Origin: Actinomycetes bacterium
GTDB lineage: Bacteria > Actinomycetota > Actinomycetes > Propionibacteriales > Nocardioidaceae
Length of the DNA: 64,000 nt
Assembly: GCA_023460975.1 (NCBI GenBank)
Contig: JAEWOG010000103.1
Location: 70,326 to 134,325 of the forward strand
Direction: 5' to 3'
In this document: in pieces, positions 57,888-64,000 of the stretch
How positions within the stretch are numbered: the stretch's first letter is position 1
How the letters are laid out: each line of letters starts with the position of its first letter
The notes under the pieces: generated by a model
The model's input: the letters and a program-made list of their open reading frames with translations, nothing else
Told to the model about the DNA's origin: nothing
The model's database searches: none
Made by a program: the position numbers and the translations under genes

Positions 57888-59069
57888 TCAGCTGTAGTCG
57901 TGGAAGCCCTTCTTCGTCTTGCGACCGAGGTGTCCATCAGCGACGACCTGCTCCAGGGTGGCCGCCGGGGTGAAGCCCTCGTGGCCGAACTCGGTGTGCA
58001 GTTCCTTCTGGATGGCCAGCGACACGTCGTTGCCGACGACGTCGAGCAGCTCGAAGGGACCCATCGGGAAGCCGGCCTGCTCCTTGATGGCTGCGTCGAT
58101 CTCAGTCGTGCTCGCCTGACCGGACTCGAGGAGCTTGATGGCGTCGTTGAGGTACGGGAACAGCAGCGCGTTGACGATGAAGCCGGCGCGGTCACCGCAC
58201 GAGACGGCGACCTTGCCGACCTTGGCACACAGCGCCAGAGTCGTCTCGTCGACCTCGGCAGCAGTCTTGTCGGTCGTGACGACCTCGACGAGCTTCATCA
58301 CCGGGGCCGGGTTGAAGAAGTGCATGCCGATGACCGACTCGGGACGCGAGGTGGCCTCGGCGCACGCGCGGATCGGCAGCGACGACGTCGTGGTGGCGAG
58401 GATGGCACCGGGCTTGCAGATGCGGTCCAGGTCAGAGAAGAGCTGGGTCTTGATCGCGAGGTCCTCGGCGATGGCCTCCACGACGATGTCGACCTCGGCG
58501 AGGGCCTCACGCTCGGTGGCGCCCGTGAGGCGACCGAGCACCTCAGCCTTGCCGGCCTCGTCGAGCTTGCCGCGCGAGACCGCCTTGTCGAGGGACTTCT
58601 CGATGGCGGCGCGCACGCCCGCCACCTTGTCCTCGCCGCGGCCGACGTAGACGACGTCGTACCCGGCCTGAGCGAACACCTGAACGATGCCCGAGGCCAT
58701 GGTTCCGGTGCCGACGACCCCGACGACTCGGATGTCGTGGCGCAACTGGGGCGCGGGCGCGTCCTCGCCCGTCGCGGCATCGGCGATGGTGCCGGTCTCG
58801 GCGCGCGCCGCAAGCAGGTCGGCGGGCTGGTGCAGCACGTCGCCCGTCTCGGCATGGCGGGCGGCCAGCGCATCACGCACGGGCGCGAGGCCACGGGCCT
58901 CCGCATCGGTCAGGGGGCCCGTCGGGTAGCCGCACCCGAAGCGCATGGCTGCGTCGATGTCGGCGCGGGTGGCGTAGCCGGACTCGTACATGCGCACCGC
59001 GTGGTTGAGGTAGGGCAGGACGAGCAGATCGGTGATCTGGGCGGAGGTCAGCTCGGTCATGGGCGCCAT
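57888..59069 (-). CDS. 3-hydroxybutyryl/3-hydroxyacyl-CoA dehydrogenase with duplicated C-domain
   Basis: Protein of 393 residues. The NAD-binding Rossmann domain (113-~300) has Gly120-x-Gly122-x4-Gly127, and the catalytic His is at 250 in GMHFFNPAPVMKL. The C-domain (301-393) carries PYLNDAIKLLESG and GFPMGPFELLD. Unusually, residues 13-60 repeat this C-domain motif (PYLNHAVRMYESG, GYPTGP), so an extra C-domain unit precedes the enzyme. It reduces acetoacetyl-CoA or oxidises 3-hydroxyacyl-CoA. A TTACC-N4-GGTA site lies 14 bases before the start. The ATG at 59069 is used; an ATG at 59060 is also possible. Confidence 0.92.
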   Translation of the reverse strand: MAPMTELTSAQITDLLVLPYLNHAVRMYESGYATRADIDAAMRFGCGYPTGPLTDAEARGLAPVRDALAARHAETGDVLHQPADLLAARAETGTIADAATGEDAPAPQLRHDIRVVGVVGTGTMASGIVQVFAQAGYDVVYVGRGEDKVAGVRAAIEKSLDKAVSRGKLDEAGKAEVLGRLTGATEREALAEVDIVVEAIAEDLAIKTQLFSDLDRICKPGAILATTTSSLPIRACAEATSRPESVIGMHFFNPAPVMKLVEVVTTDKTAAEVDETTLALCAKVGKVAVSCGDRAGFIVNALLFPYLNDAIKLLESGQASTTEIDAAIKEQAGFPMGPFELLDVVGNDVSLAIQKELHTEFGHEGFTPAATLEQVVADGHLGRKTKKGFHDYS

Positions 59070-59083
59070 GGTGGCACGATTCC

Positions 59084-59096
59084 TACCCGTCGGTAA
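59084..59096 (-). promoter_or_regulatory. TTACC-N4-GGTA operator candidate of the 3-hydroxyacyl-CoA dehydrogenase
   Basis: Minus-strand TTACCGACGGGTA, then GGAATCG, places the right half over a TAGGAA hexamer. It matches the ccrA and degenerate-SDR sites at all nine fixed bases. Confidence 0.5.
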
Positions 59097-59141
59097 TACC
59101 TATCCGCGTGGTGGTCGACACACGGCAGGTAGCCTGCGCGG

Positions 59142-59828
59142 GTGAGGATCGTCGTTGCTCGTTGCCAGGTCGACTACGCGGGGCGACTGTCGGCCCACCT
59201 GCCGATGGCCACCCGCGTACTGATGCTGAAGTCCGACGGCTCGGTCCTGATCCACTCCGACGGTGGCTCCTACAAGCCCCTCAACTGGATGTCTCCGCCG
59301 TGCACGATGCGCGAGGGAACCCACGAGGACGGGCGGCCCGAGTGGCTGGTCAGCGCCGCCAAGACCGACGACACCTTGCGCATCCTCATCGACGAGGTGT
59401 TGCACGACTCCAGCCACGACCTCGGGATCGACCCCGGCCTGCAGAAGGACGGGGTGGAGAAGCACCTCCAGGAACTCCTGGCCGAGCACCCGGCCACGCT
59501 GTCGGACGGTCTCACGCTCGTGCGTCGCGAGTACATGACGGCGATCGGCCCCGTTGACCTGATGTGCCGAGACGGGGAGGGACTCTCGGTCGCAGTCGAG
59601 ATCAAACGACGCGGAGAGATCGACGGCGTCGAACAGCTCACCCGCTACCTCGAGCTCCTCAACCGCGACCCGCTGCTGACCACGAAGGGACCCGTGCGCG
59701 GCATCTTCGCGGCTCAGGAGATCAAGCCCCAGGCTCGCGTACTGGCCGGCGACCGCGGCATCGCGTGCGCCCTCGTCGACTACGACGCGTTGCGGGGCAT
59801 GGACGACGCCGAGGACCGCCTCTTCTGA
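59142..59828 (+). CDS. nucS: mismatch-directed endonuclease NucS
   Basis: Protein of 228 residues. The N-terminal DNA-binding domain starts MRIVVARCQVDYAGRLSAHL. The C-terminal nuclease core has Asp139, Glu153-x-Lys155 (VEIKRRG) and Gln165. The C-terminus DDAEDRLF resembles a sliding-clamp-binding tail. NucS cuts mismatched DNA and replaces MutS/MutL in many actinobacteria. The GTG lies six bases after TAGCCT (59130-59135). It is divergent from the dehydrogenase with about 70 bases between. Confidence 0.96.
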   Translation: MRIVVARCQVDYAGRLSAHLPMATRVLMLKSDGSVLIHSDGGSYKPLNWMSPPCTMREGTHEDGRPEWLVSAAKTDDTLRILIDEVLHDSSHDLGIDPGLQKDGVEKHLQELLAEHPATLSDGLTLVRREYMTAIGPVDLMCRDGEGLSVAVEIKRRGEIDGVEQLTRYLELLNRDPLLTTKGPVRGIFAAQEIKPQARVLAGDRGIACALVDYDALRGMDDAEDRLF

Positions 59829-59883
59829 GGGGCGCGGCCCGTCAGTCCCCGGACGCCGGCAGCGGCATCGATAGCCTGCCGTG

Positions 59884-60402
59884 GTGAGTGAGCCGATCTA
59901 CCACGTTGCCACCGCCGCGCACTGGCGCGCGGCGCGCCGCAACGGGTCGTACGAGATGTCCACGCGCGAGCGCACCCTGGCCGAGGAGGGCTTCATCCAC
60001 GCGAGCCGGCGCGAGCAGGTGGCGGGCGTGCTCGAGCGGTTCTATGCGGACATCGACGAGCCGCTCGTGCTCCTGGTCATCGACCCCGCGCGCATGGACT
60101 CGCCCGTACGGTTCGAGCGCGTGGGGAACGAGAGGTTCCCGCATGTGTACGGCCCCATCCCCGTACGCGCCGTGGTGGAGGCGGTCGCGCTGCGCGCGGA
60201 CGGCACGAGCGAAAGCCTGTTCACGCTCTTCCTGCGCGAGATGATCTCCCGCATGGCTCTCGCCGTGGTCGTGTTCGCCTTCATGCTGGGCGGGGCCGCA
60301 CTGGGAGGGTCCTTCGGCGACGACGGCACCCGGCTGCTCGGGCTGGCGGCCGGGGCTGCGCTGGGCGTCGGCGTGATCTTCGCGGGCAAACGCCTGCGGT
60401 GA
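59884..60402 (+). CDS. DUF952 protein with C-terminal membrane helices
   Basis: Protein of 172 residues. Residues 1-~110 are the DUF952 domain (IYHVATAAHWRAARRNGSY; EGFIHASRREQV; ERVGNERFPHVYGPIP). Two hydrophobic helices follow (about 125-143 and 151-166), so the DUF952 domain seems membrane-tethered, which is not usual for the family. The function is unknown. The second of two tandem GTG codons (59884) is chosen because it lies exactly six bases after TAGCCT (59872-59877), the pattern of the neighbouring nucS. Confidence 0.85.
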   Translation: MSEPIYHVATAAHWRAARRNGSYEMSTRERTLAEEGFIHASRREQVAGVLERFYADIDEPLVLLVIDPARMDSPVRFERVGNERFPHVYGPIPVRAVVEAVALRADGTSESLFTLFLREMISRMALAVVVFAFMLGGAALGGSFGDDGTRLLGLAAGAALGVGVIFAGKRLR

Positions 60403-60410
60403 AGCAGCCC

Positions 60411-60740
60411 TCAGGCTGCCTTCTTGGACTTCTTCGACTTCTTGGACTTCTTGGGCTGCGCCGCAAGGACCGCGACGGCGGCGTCCTTCTTCTTGGCCTT
60501 CTTGGCCTTCTTGGCCTTCTTCGTCTTCTTCGTCTTCGTGCCGACGGCCACCGGCTGGTCCCGCTGGACGACGGCGACATCCTCGAGGCGCACGAGGCGG
60601 CGCTGCTTGACCGTGTAGCCGGCGGGCAGGGTGCCTTCCTTGAGCATGCGCAGGGGGCAGCGGTTGCAGCGTGTCTTGGACACGCAGCACTCCTTCTTCG
60701 GCAGCTTGGCGACCTTGCCGCCCTTCTTGGCCTTCCCCAT
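60411..60740 (-). CDS. iron-boxed Cys/Lys-rich small protein
   Basis: Protein of 109 residues. A basic N-terminus leads to a Cys cluster, Cys18-Cys19-x5-Cys25-x2-Cys28 (ECCVSKTRCNRCPLRML), plausible as a metal site. A short conserved-looking TLPAGYTVKQRRLVRLEDVAV part follows. The last 40 residues are Lys/Ala-rich repeats (KKAKKAKKAKK; KKSKKSKKSKK), like histone-H1-type DNA-binding tails. The function is unknown. An iron box abuts the ATG with no Shine-Dalgarno, and the -10-like TAAGGT lies within it. Iron-dependent repression is therefore likely. Confidence 0.75.
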   Translation of the reverse strand: MGKAKKGGKVAKLPKKECCVSKTRCNRCPLRMLKEGTLPAGYTVKQRRLVRLEDVAVVQRDQPVAVGTKTKKTKKAKKAKKAKKKDAAVAVLAAQPKKSKKSKKSKKAA

Positions 60741-60759
60741 GAAGGTAAGGCTACCTTAA
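60741..60759 (-). promoter_or_regulatory. DtxR/IdeR-type iron box of the Cys/Lys-rich gene
   Basis: Plus-strand GAAGGTAAGGCTACCTTAA contains the perfect inverted repeat AAGGTA-AGGC-TACCTT. It matches the iron-box consensus at 14 of 19 positions and touches the start codon, the same placement as the box at 13203-13221. Confidence 0.65.
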
Positions 60760-60817
60760 GTAAGGGCGCCCTACGTGTGATGTCCCACTCTCCTCGGGGC
60801 GCATGCTCCTCGGAGGG

Positions 60818-61423
60818 TCAGACCTCCCCCGGGTCCGTACGGCTCCACCCGTCCGCGTCGGCCACCAGCGCCACACAGCCACCGCCACCCAGATTCAGCG
60901 TGGCGGGCGCCGAGGCCCTCGGCACCCGGATCAACTCGGGCACCGTGGCCATGATCGCTCCGCCGTGACTCACGACGAGGACCGCATCGCCACGGTGAGC
61001 ATCGCGCACCTCCTCCAGCACCCGGACGACCCGGGCGACGATGTCGACCACCCGCTCGGCGCCCGGGATCTGCGCCGTGTCGTCGCCAGCACTCCAGGCC
61101 GCGAAGACGGGGCCCAGTTCGGCGGCCTCATCGGCGTCCGTTCCCGCGAGCCGGCCCACGCCGTACTCGCGCAGACCCTCCCGTACGACCACGTCCACGC
61201 CCAGCACGGCCGCGGCGATCTCCGCAGTCTGGACGGCGCGCGACGCGGGGCTGCACCACACCCGCGCGACGCGGTGAGGAAGCAGCCGCTCCCCCAGCGC
61301 CCGCGCCTGCTCCCGGCCGCGCGGGGTGAGGGAGCCCCCGTCATCGGTGACCAGGTCCGTCTCGTAGGCCGCCTCCCCGTGTCGTGCCACGAAGATCCTG
61401 CTGGCGCACTGCAGGTCACTCAT
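60818..61423 (-). CDS. histidine phosphatase family protein
   Basis: Protein of 201 residues of the phosphoglycerate-mutase-like family. The catalytic RHG is in RIFVARHGEAAYE, and the second His in VVSHGGAIMA. The conserved Arg and Glu are also visible (CSPASRAVQTAEIA; EGLREYGVG). Cobalamin- and nucleotide-type phosphatases exist in the family; the substrate is undetermined. Its ATG overlaps the stop of the upstream oxidase gene by eight bases, so the two are coupled. Confidence 0.9.
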   Translation of the reverse strand: MSDLQCASRIFVARHGEAAYETDLVTDDGGSLTPRGREQARALGERLLPHRVARVWCSPASRAVQTAEIAAAVLGVDVVVREGLREYGVGRLAGTDADEAAELGPVFAAWSAGDDTAQIPGAERVVDIVARVVRVLEEVRDAHRGDAVLVVSHGGAIMATVPELIRVPRASAPATLNLGGGGCVALVADADGWSRTDPGEV

Positions 61424-62321
61424 CGCCCACCAACTCCGAGACCTCCTCGGCGCACCCCCAACTCAGGGTGACGCCCGCGCCGCCGTGCCCGTAGCAGTGC
61501 ACGACAGACCCCTCGCGTTCCAGCCGCACCGACGGCCGGGTTGGCCGCAGCCCCACCCGGTGGCGCAGCACCTTCGCGCCCGCCACGAGTGGCACCAACG
61601 CCGCAGCCCTCTGCAGGATCTCCTCAGCGACCCGCGGGTCGGGCGTACGGCTCCACTCCCCCGGCACCTCCGTACCGCCGAGCACAATCTCTCCTCGGCG
61701 CGGCACCACGTAGGTCAGACCTTCCCCGTCCAGCCACCACTCGTCGAGGCCCACCTGTTCCACGACCACCACCTGGCCGCGCGCGGGACTCACGCTCGGG
61801 TCACCGGCGAAGTGCCGAGCCGCCAGGCCCGTGGCGTTCACCACCAGCACTCCCTGCGGCAGGGCCGAAAGACTCATCCGGGTGACGGTGCCACCCAACT
61901 CCTCCACGCGGGCACGCAGCCACGACAGAAAGATCGGCATGTCCACCACCGGGCTGGTGAAGGTCCAGCCGTCCTCGTAACCCACGGGAGCAGCCGCCAG
62001 CCGGTCCAGCGTCGGCACGGCATCGCGCCACCACGGCTGCGCGGTGCGACGGCGCAGGACTTCGGTCCCCCGCATCATGCTGACGCCCGTGGCGGGGTCG
62101 GCAGCCAACTCGGCAAACACACGGTACGACCGAGCCGCCCACGCGGTGACCCGGTCCTGGGGCAATGCGAGGTAGGGATACCAGAGCGCTGCCGCCACGA
62201 CCGAGGTCGTCTCCAGCGGGAGGTCGCGGGCGTGGACGTGCACCTCGTGGCCGGCCTCGAGAAGCCGTACGGCGCACGTCAGCCCCACGACACCGGCCCC
62301 GACAACGATCACGCGTGACAT
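61416..62321 (-). CDS. D-amino-acid oxidase-like FAD-dependent oxidoreductase
   Basis: Protein of 301 residues. The N-terminal FAD motif is VVGAGVVGLTCAVRLLEAG (GxGxxG), and the C-terminal GHGGAGVTLSWGCA is the second signature of the DAO family. VVRARGQ-like and HRVGLRPTRPSVRLE segments match D-amino-acid oxidase. It deaminates D-amino acids with H2O2 release if it acts as family members do. The ATG at 62321 lies six bases after CAGACT and starts the conserved motif; upstream reading adds only 14 residues. Coupled to the phosphatase downstream. Confidence 0.9.
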   Translation of the reverse strand: MSRVIVVGAGVVGLTCAVRLLEAGHEVHVHARDLPLETTSVVAAALWYPYLALPQDRVTAWAARSYRVFAELAADPATGVSMMRGTEVLRRRTAQPWWRDAVPTLDRLAAAPVGYEDGWTFTSPVVDMPIFLSWLRARVEELGGTVTRMSLSALPQGVLVVNATGLAARHFAGDPSVSPARGQVVVVEQVGLDEWWLDGEGLTYVVPRRGEIVLGGTEVPGEWSRTPDPRVAEEILQRAAALVPLVAGAKVLRHRVGLRPTRPSVRLEREGSVVHCYGHGGAGVTLSWGCAEEVSELVGDE

Positions 62322-62345
62322 GGGCCGAGTCTGCCCGAAATGCCC

Positions 62346-62381
62346 GCCGCGCGGGTCCCCCACCCAGGGAACCCGCGCGGC
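62346..62381 (-). terminator. terminator of the ethylmalonyl-CoA mutase gene
   Basis: On the minus strand a 15-base arm (62381-62367) pairs with a 14-base arm (62359-62346) with one bulge, ten bases after the mutase stop. Confidence 0.75.
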
Positions 62382-62390
62382 GCGAGGATG

Positions 62391-64000
62391 TCAGTCCAGA
62401 TCGTTGGCGCGGCGAATCACGCCGACGATGCCGTCCATGATCTCGGTGAGGCCGAAGTCCTTGGGCGTGTAGACGGCGGCGACCCCCATCTCCACCAGGC
62501 GCTTGCCGTCGGAATCGGGGATGATGCCGCCGACGATCACCGGGACGTCCGGGGCGCCGGCCTCGCGGAGACCGTCGAGCACGGCGGGCACGAGCTCCAT
62601 GTGCGATCCGGACAGGATCGACAGGCCCACGCAGTGGACGTCCTCGGCGAGGGCCGCGGCCACGATCTGCTCGGGCGTGAGTCGAATGCCTTGGTAGATG
62701 ACCTCGAACCCAGCATCACGAGCACGCACGGCGACCTGCTCGGCACCGTTGGAGTGCCCGTCGAGGCCGGGCTTGCCGACCAGCAGCCGCAGGCGACCTC
62801 CGAGCTCCTCGCCCGTGGCGGCGACACGCTCGCGCACGGCGGTGAGCTCCGCGCCGGCGGCGACGACACCGACAGCGCCGGCGACACCGGTCGGCGCGCG
62901 GAACTCACCGAACACCTCGCGCAAGGTCCCGGCCCACTCGCCCGTCGTCGCCCCCGCACGCGCCGCGGCGAGCGTCGCGTCCATGAGGTTGGCGTCCGTC
63001 TTGGCGTCCTCGGCGAGCCTGCTGAGGGCAGCGCTCACGGCCGTCTCGTCGCGCTGCGCCTTCCATGCCTCGACCGACTCCTTGGCCGCAGCCTCGGCGG
63101 CCGGGTCGGCCGTCTGGATCGCGCCGTCGAGGTCCGCGGTCAGCGGGGACGGCTCGGTGGTCTCGAACTTGTTGACGCCGACGATGATCTCCTCGCCCGC
63201 CTCGATGCGCGCCCTGCGGGCAGCGTGGCTCGAAACCAGCTCCTGCTTCATGTACTCCACGGCGGCGATCGCGCCACCCATCGCCTGGACCCGGTCGATC
63301 TCGGCCTTCGCGCCCTGCACCAGTGAGGCGACCTTGGCCTCGACGACGTGCGATCCCGCGAAGATGTCGTCGTACTCGAGCAGGTCCGACTCGTAGGCCA
63401 GCACCTGCTGCAGGCGCAGGGACCACTGCTGGTCCCACGGGCGCGGCAGACCCAGCGCCTCGTTCCAGGCCGGCAGCTGGACCGCGCGTGCGCGGGCATC
63501 CTTGGACAGCGTCACCCCGAGCATCTCGAGGACGATGCGCTGCACGTTGTTCTCGGGCTGGGCCTCGGTGAGTCCCAGCGAGTTCACCTGGACGCCGTAG
63601 CGGAACCGGCGCATCTTGGGGTCGGTGACGCCGTAGCGCTCGCGGGTGATCTCGTCCCACAACTGCACGAAGGCCCGCATCTTGCAGGTCTCCTCGATGA
63701 AGCGCACGCCGGCGTTGACGAAGAAGGAGATCCGCCCGACGACCTTCTCGAAGTCGTCCTCGGAGACCTGGCCGGAGCCCTTCACCTGGTCGAGCACCGC
63801 GATCGCGGTGCACATCGCGTAGGCCAGCTCCTGCACGGGCGTCGCGCCCGCCTCCTGCAGGTGGTAGCTGCAGATGTTGATCGGGTTCCACTTGGGGATC
63901 CGGTTGACCGTGTAGGCGATGGTGTCCGCGGTCAGGCGCAGCGAGTGCTCGGGCGGGAAGACGTAGGTGCCCCGGGAGAGGTACTCCTTGATGATGTCGT
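62391..64000 (-). CDS. ecm: ethylmalonyl-CoA mutase, MeaA/Ecm type (5' end beyond the window)
   Basis: The last ~536 residues of a B12-dependent acyl-CoA mutase. The substrate barrel includes NPINICSYHLQEAGATPVQE; the C-terminal cobalamin domain has Asp-Gly-His-Ser-Asn-Gly (D-x-H-x-x-G), LSILSGSH and VIVGGIIP. The overall sequence resembles MeaA/ethylmalonyl-CoA mutase more than methylmalonyl-CoA mutase. It would convert ethylmalonyl-CoA from Ccr to methylsuccinyl-CoA. The start lies past base 64000. MeaB (46448-47431) is its likely chaperone. Confidence 0.92.
   Translation of the reverse strand, partial: DIIKEYLSRGTYVFPPEHSLRLTADTIAYTVNRIPKWNPINICSYHLQEAGATPVQELAYAMCTAIAVLDQVKGSGQVSEDDFEKVVGRISFFVNAGVRFIEETCKMRAFVQLWDEITRERYGVTDPKMRRFRYGVQVNSLGLTEAQPENNVQRIVLEMLGVTLSKDARARAVQLPAWNEALGLPRPWDQQWSLRLQQVLAYESDLLEYDDIFAGSHVVEAKVASLVQGAKAEIDRVQAMGGAIAAVEYMKQELVSSHAARRARIEAGEEIIVGVNKFETTEPSPLTADLDGAIQTADPAAEAAAKESVEAWKAQRDETAVSAALSRLAEDAKTDANLMDATLAAARAGATTGEWAGTLREVFGEFRAPTGVAGAVGVVAAGAELTAVRERVAATGEELGGRLRLLVGKPGLDGHSNGAEQVAVRARDAGFEVIYQGIRLTPEQIVAAALAEDVHCVGLSILSGSHMELVPAVLDGLREAGAPDVPVIVGGIIPDSDGKRLVEMGVAAVYTPKDFGLTEIMDGIVGVIRRANDLD

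Noticed and set aside
60424..60618. Plus-strand hydrophobic frame (Phe/Leu repeats) opposite the Lys-rich gene
   Set aside because: Phe/Leu repeats are the antisense reading of AAG lysine codons; the minus-strand protein has a start, an iron box and a Cys motif.

Overview
The window is ordinary chromosomal DNA from a high-GC actinobacterium. The genes have strongly G/C-biased third codon positions. Several features point to Actinobacteria: a NucS mismatch endonuclease, a GlgE-type alpha-glucan/trehalose cluster, crotonyl-CoA carboxylase/reductase, DtxR/IdeR-type iron boxes, and many genes whose start codon sits 6-7 bases after a TANNNT hexamer (leaderless transcripts). Gene order and protein flavour suggest the Nocardioidaceae (Nocardioides/Aeromicrobium-like), but that assignment is an inference. 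I see no insertion sequence, prophage, CRISPR array or rRNA. One tRNA gene (tRNA-Ala, GGC) is present.

Layout. 0.2-1.6 kb: phosphotransferase and rpsT. 1.6-10.1 kb (minus strand): holA, comEC, comEA, degV, leuS with a candidate leader-peptide attenuator, and a DUF4870 membrane protein. 10.2-13.8 kb: an SDR, a VOC/DUF6226-like protein, an iron-boxed DUF2470 protein and a TetR regulator. 13.9-17.1 kb (minus): tRNA-Ala, a phosphatase, rsfS, nadD, a 47-aa membrane protein and proA. 17.3-23.1 kb: a secreted lysyl-oxidase-like protein, etfBA, a secreted DUF6801-like protein and an enoyl-CoA hydratase. 23.2-37.5 kb: glycogen/trehalose metabolism (glgX, transglutaminase-like, glgP, glgE, a secreted unknown, treS, maltokinase, glgB). 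37.5-46.4 kb: a GNAT-Nudix fusion, ppdK, EI24 and thioredoxin/TPR proteins, a degenerate SDR, a PH-domain protein with a 55-aa partner, and a secreted lectin-fold protein. 46.4-50.8 kb: meaB, acetyl-CoA acetyltransferase, methylmalonyl-CoA epimerase and ccrA. 50.9-57.8 kb: a DivIVA-like coiled coil, an AI-2E-type transporter, a hydrolase, a membrane protein and a large LuxR/STAND regulator. 57.9-64 kb: 3-hydroxyacyl-CoA dehydrogenase, nucS, DUF952, an iron-boxed Cys/Lys-rich protein, a phosphatase, a D-amino-acid-oxidase-like protein and a partial ethylmalonyl-CoA mutase.

How they fit together. Acetyl-CoA acetyltransferase, 3-hydroxybutyryl-CoA dehydrogenase, enoyl-CoA hydratase, Ccr, the mutase, the epimerase and MeaB can be assembled into much of an ethylmalonyl-CoA route from acetyl-CoA to methylmalonyl/propionyl-CoA. 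ETF would take electrons from acyl-CoA dehydrogenases. A shared inverted repeat (TTACC-N4-GGTA) lies over the predicted promoters of ccrA, the 3-hydroxyacyl-CoA dehydrogenase and the degenerate SDR, suggesting one regulon. GlgE, TreS, maltokinase and GlgB form the trehalose-to-alpha-glucan pathway. GlgP and GlgX degrade the polymer, and a LacI-like palindrome lies between glgP and glgE.

The most novel-looking items are the leuS attenuator, the shared TTACC-N4-GGTA sites, the iron-boxed Cys/Lys-rich small protein, and secreted or SDR proteins that keep a family fold but lack the catalytic residues.
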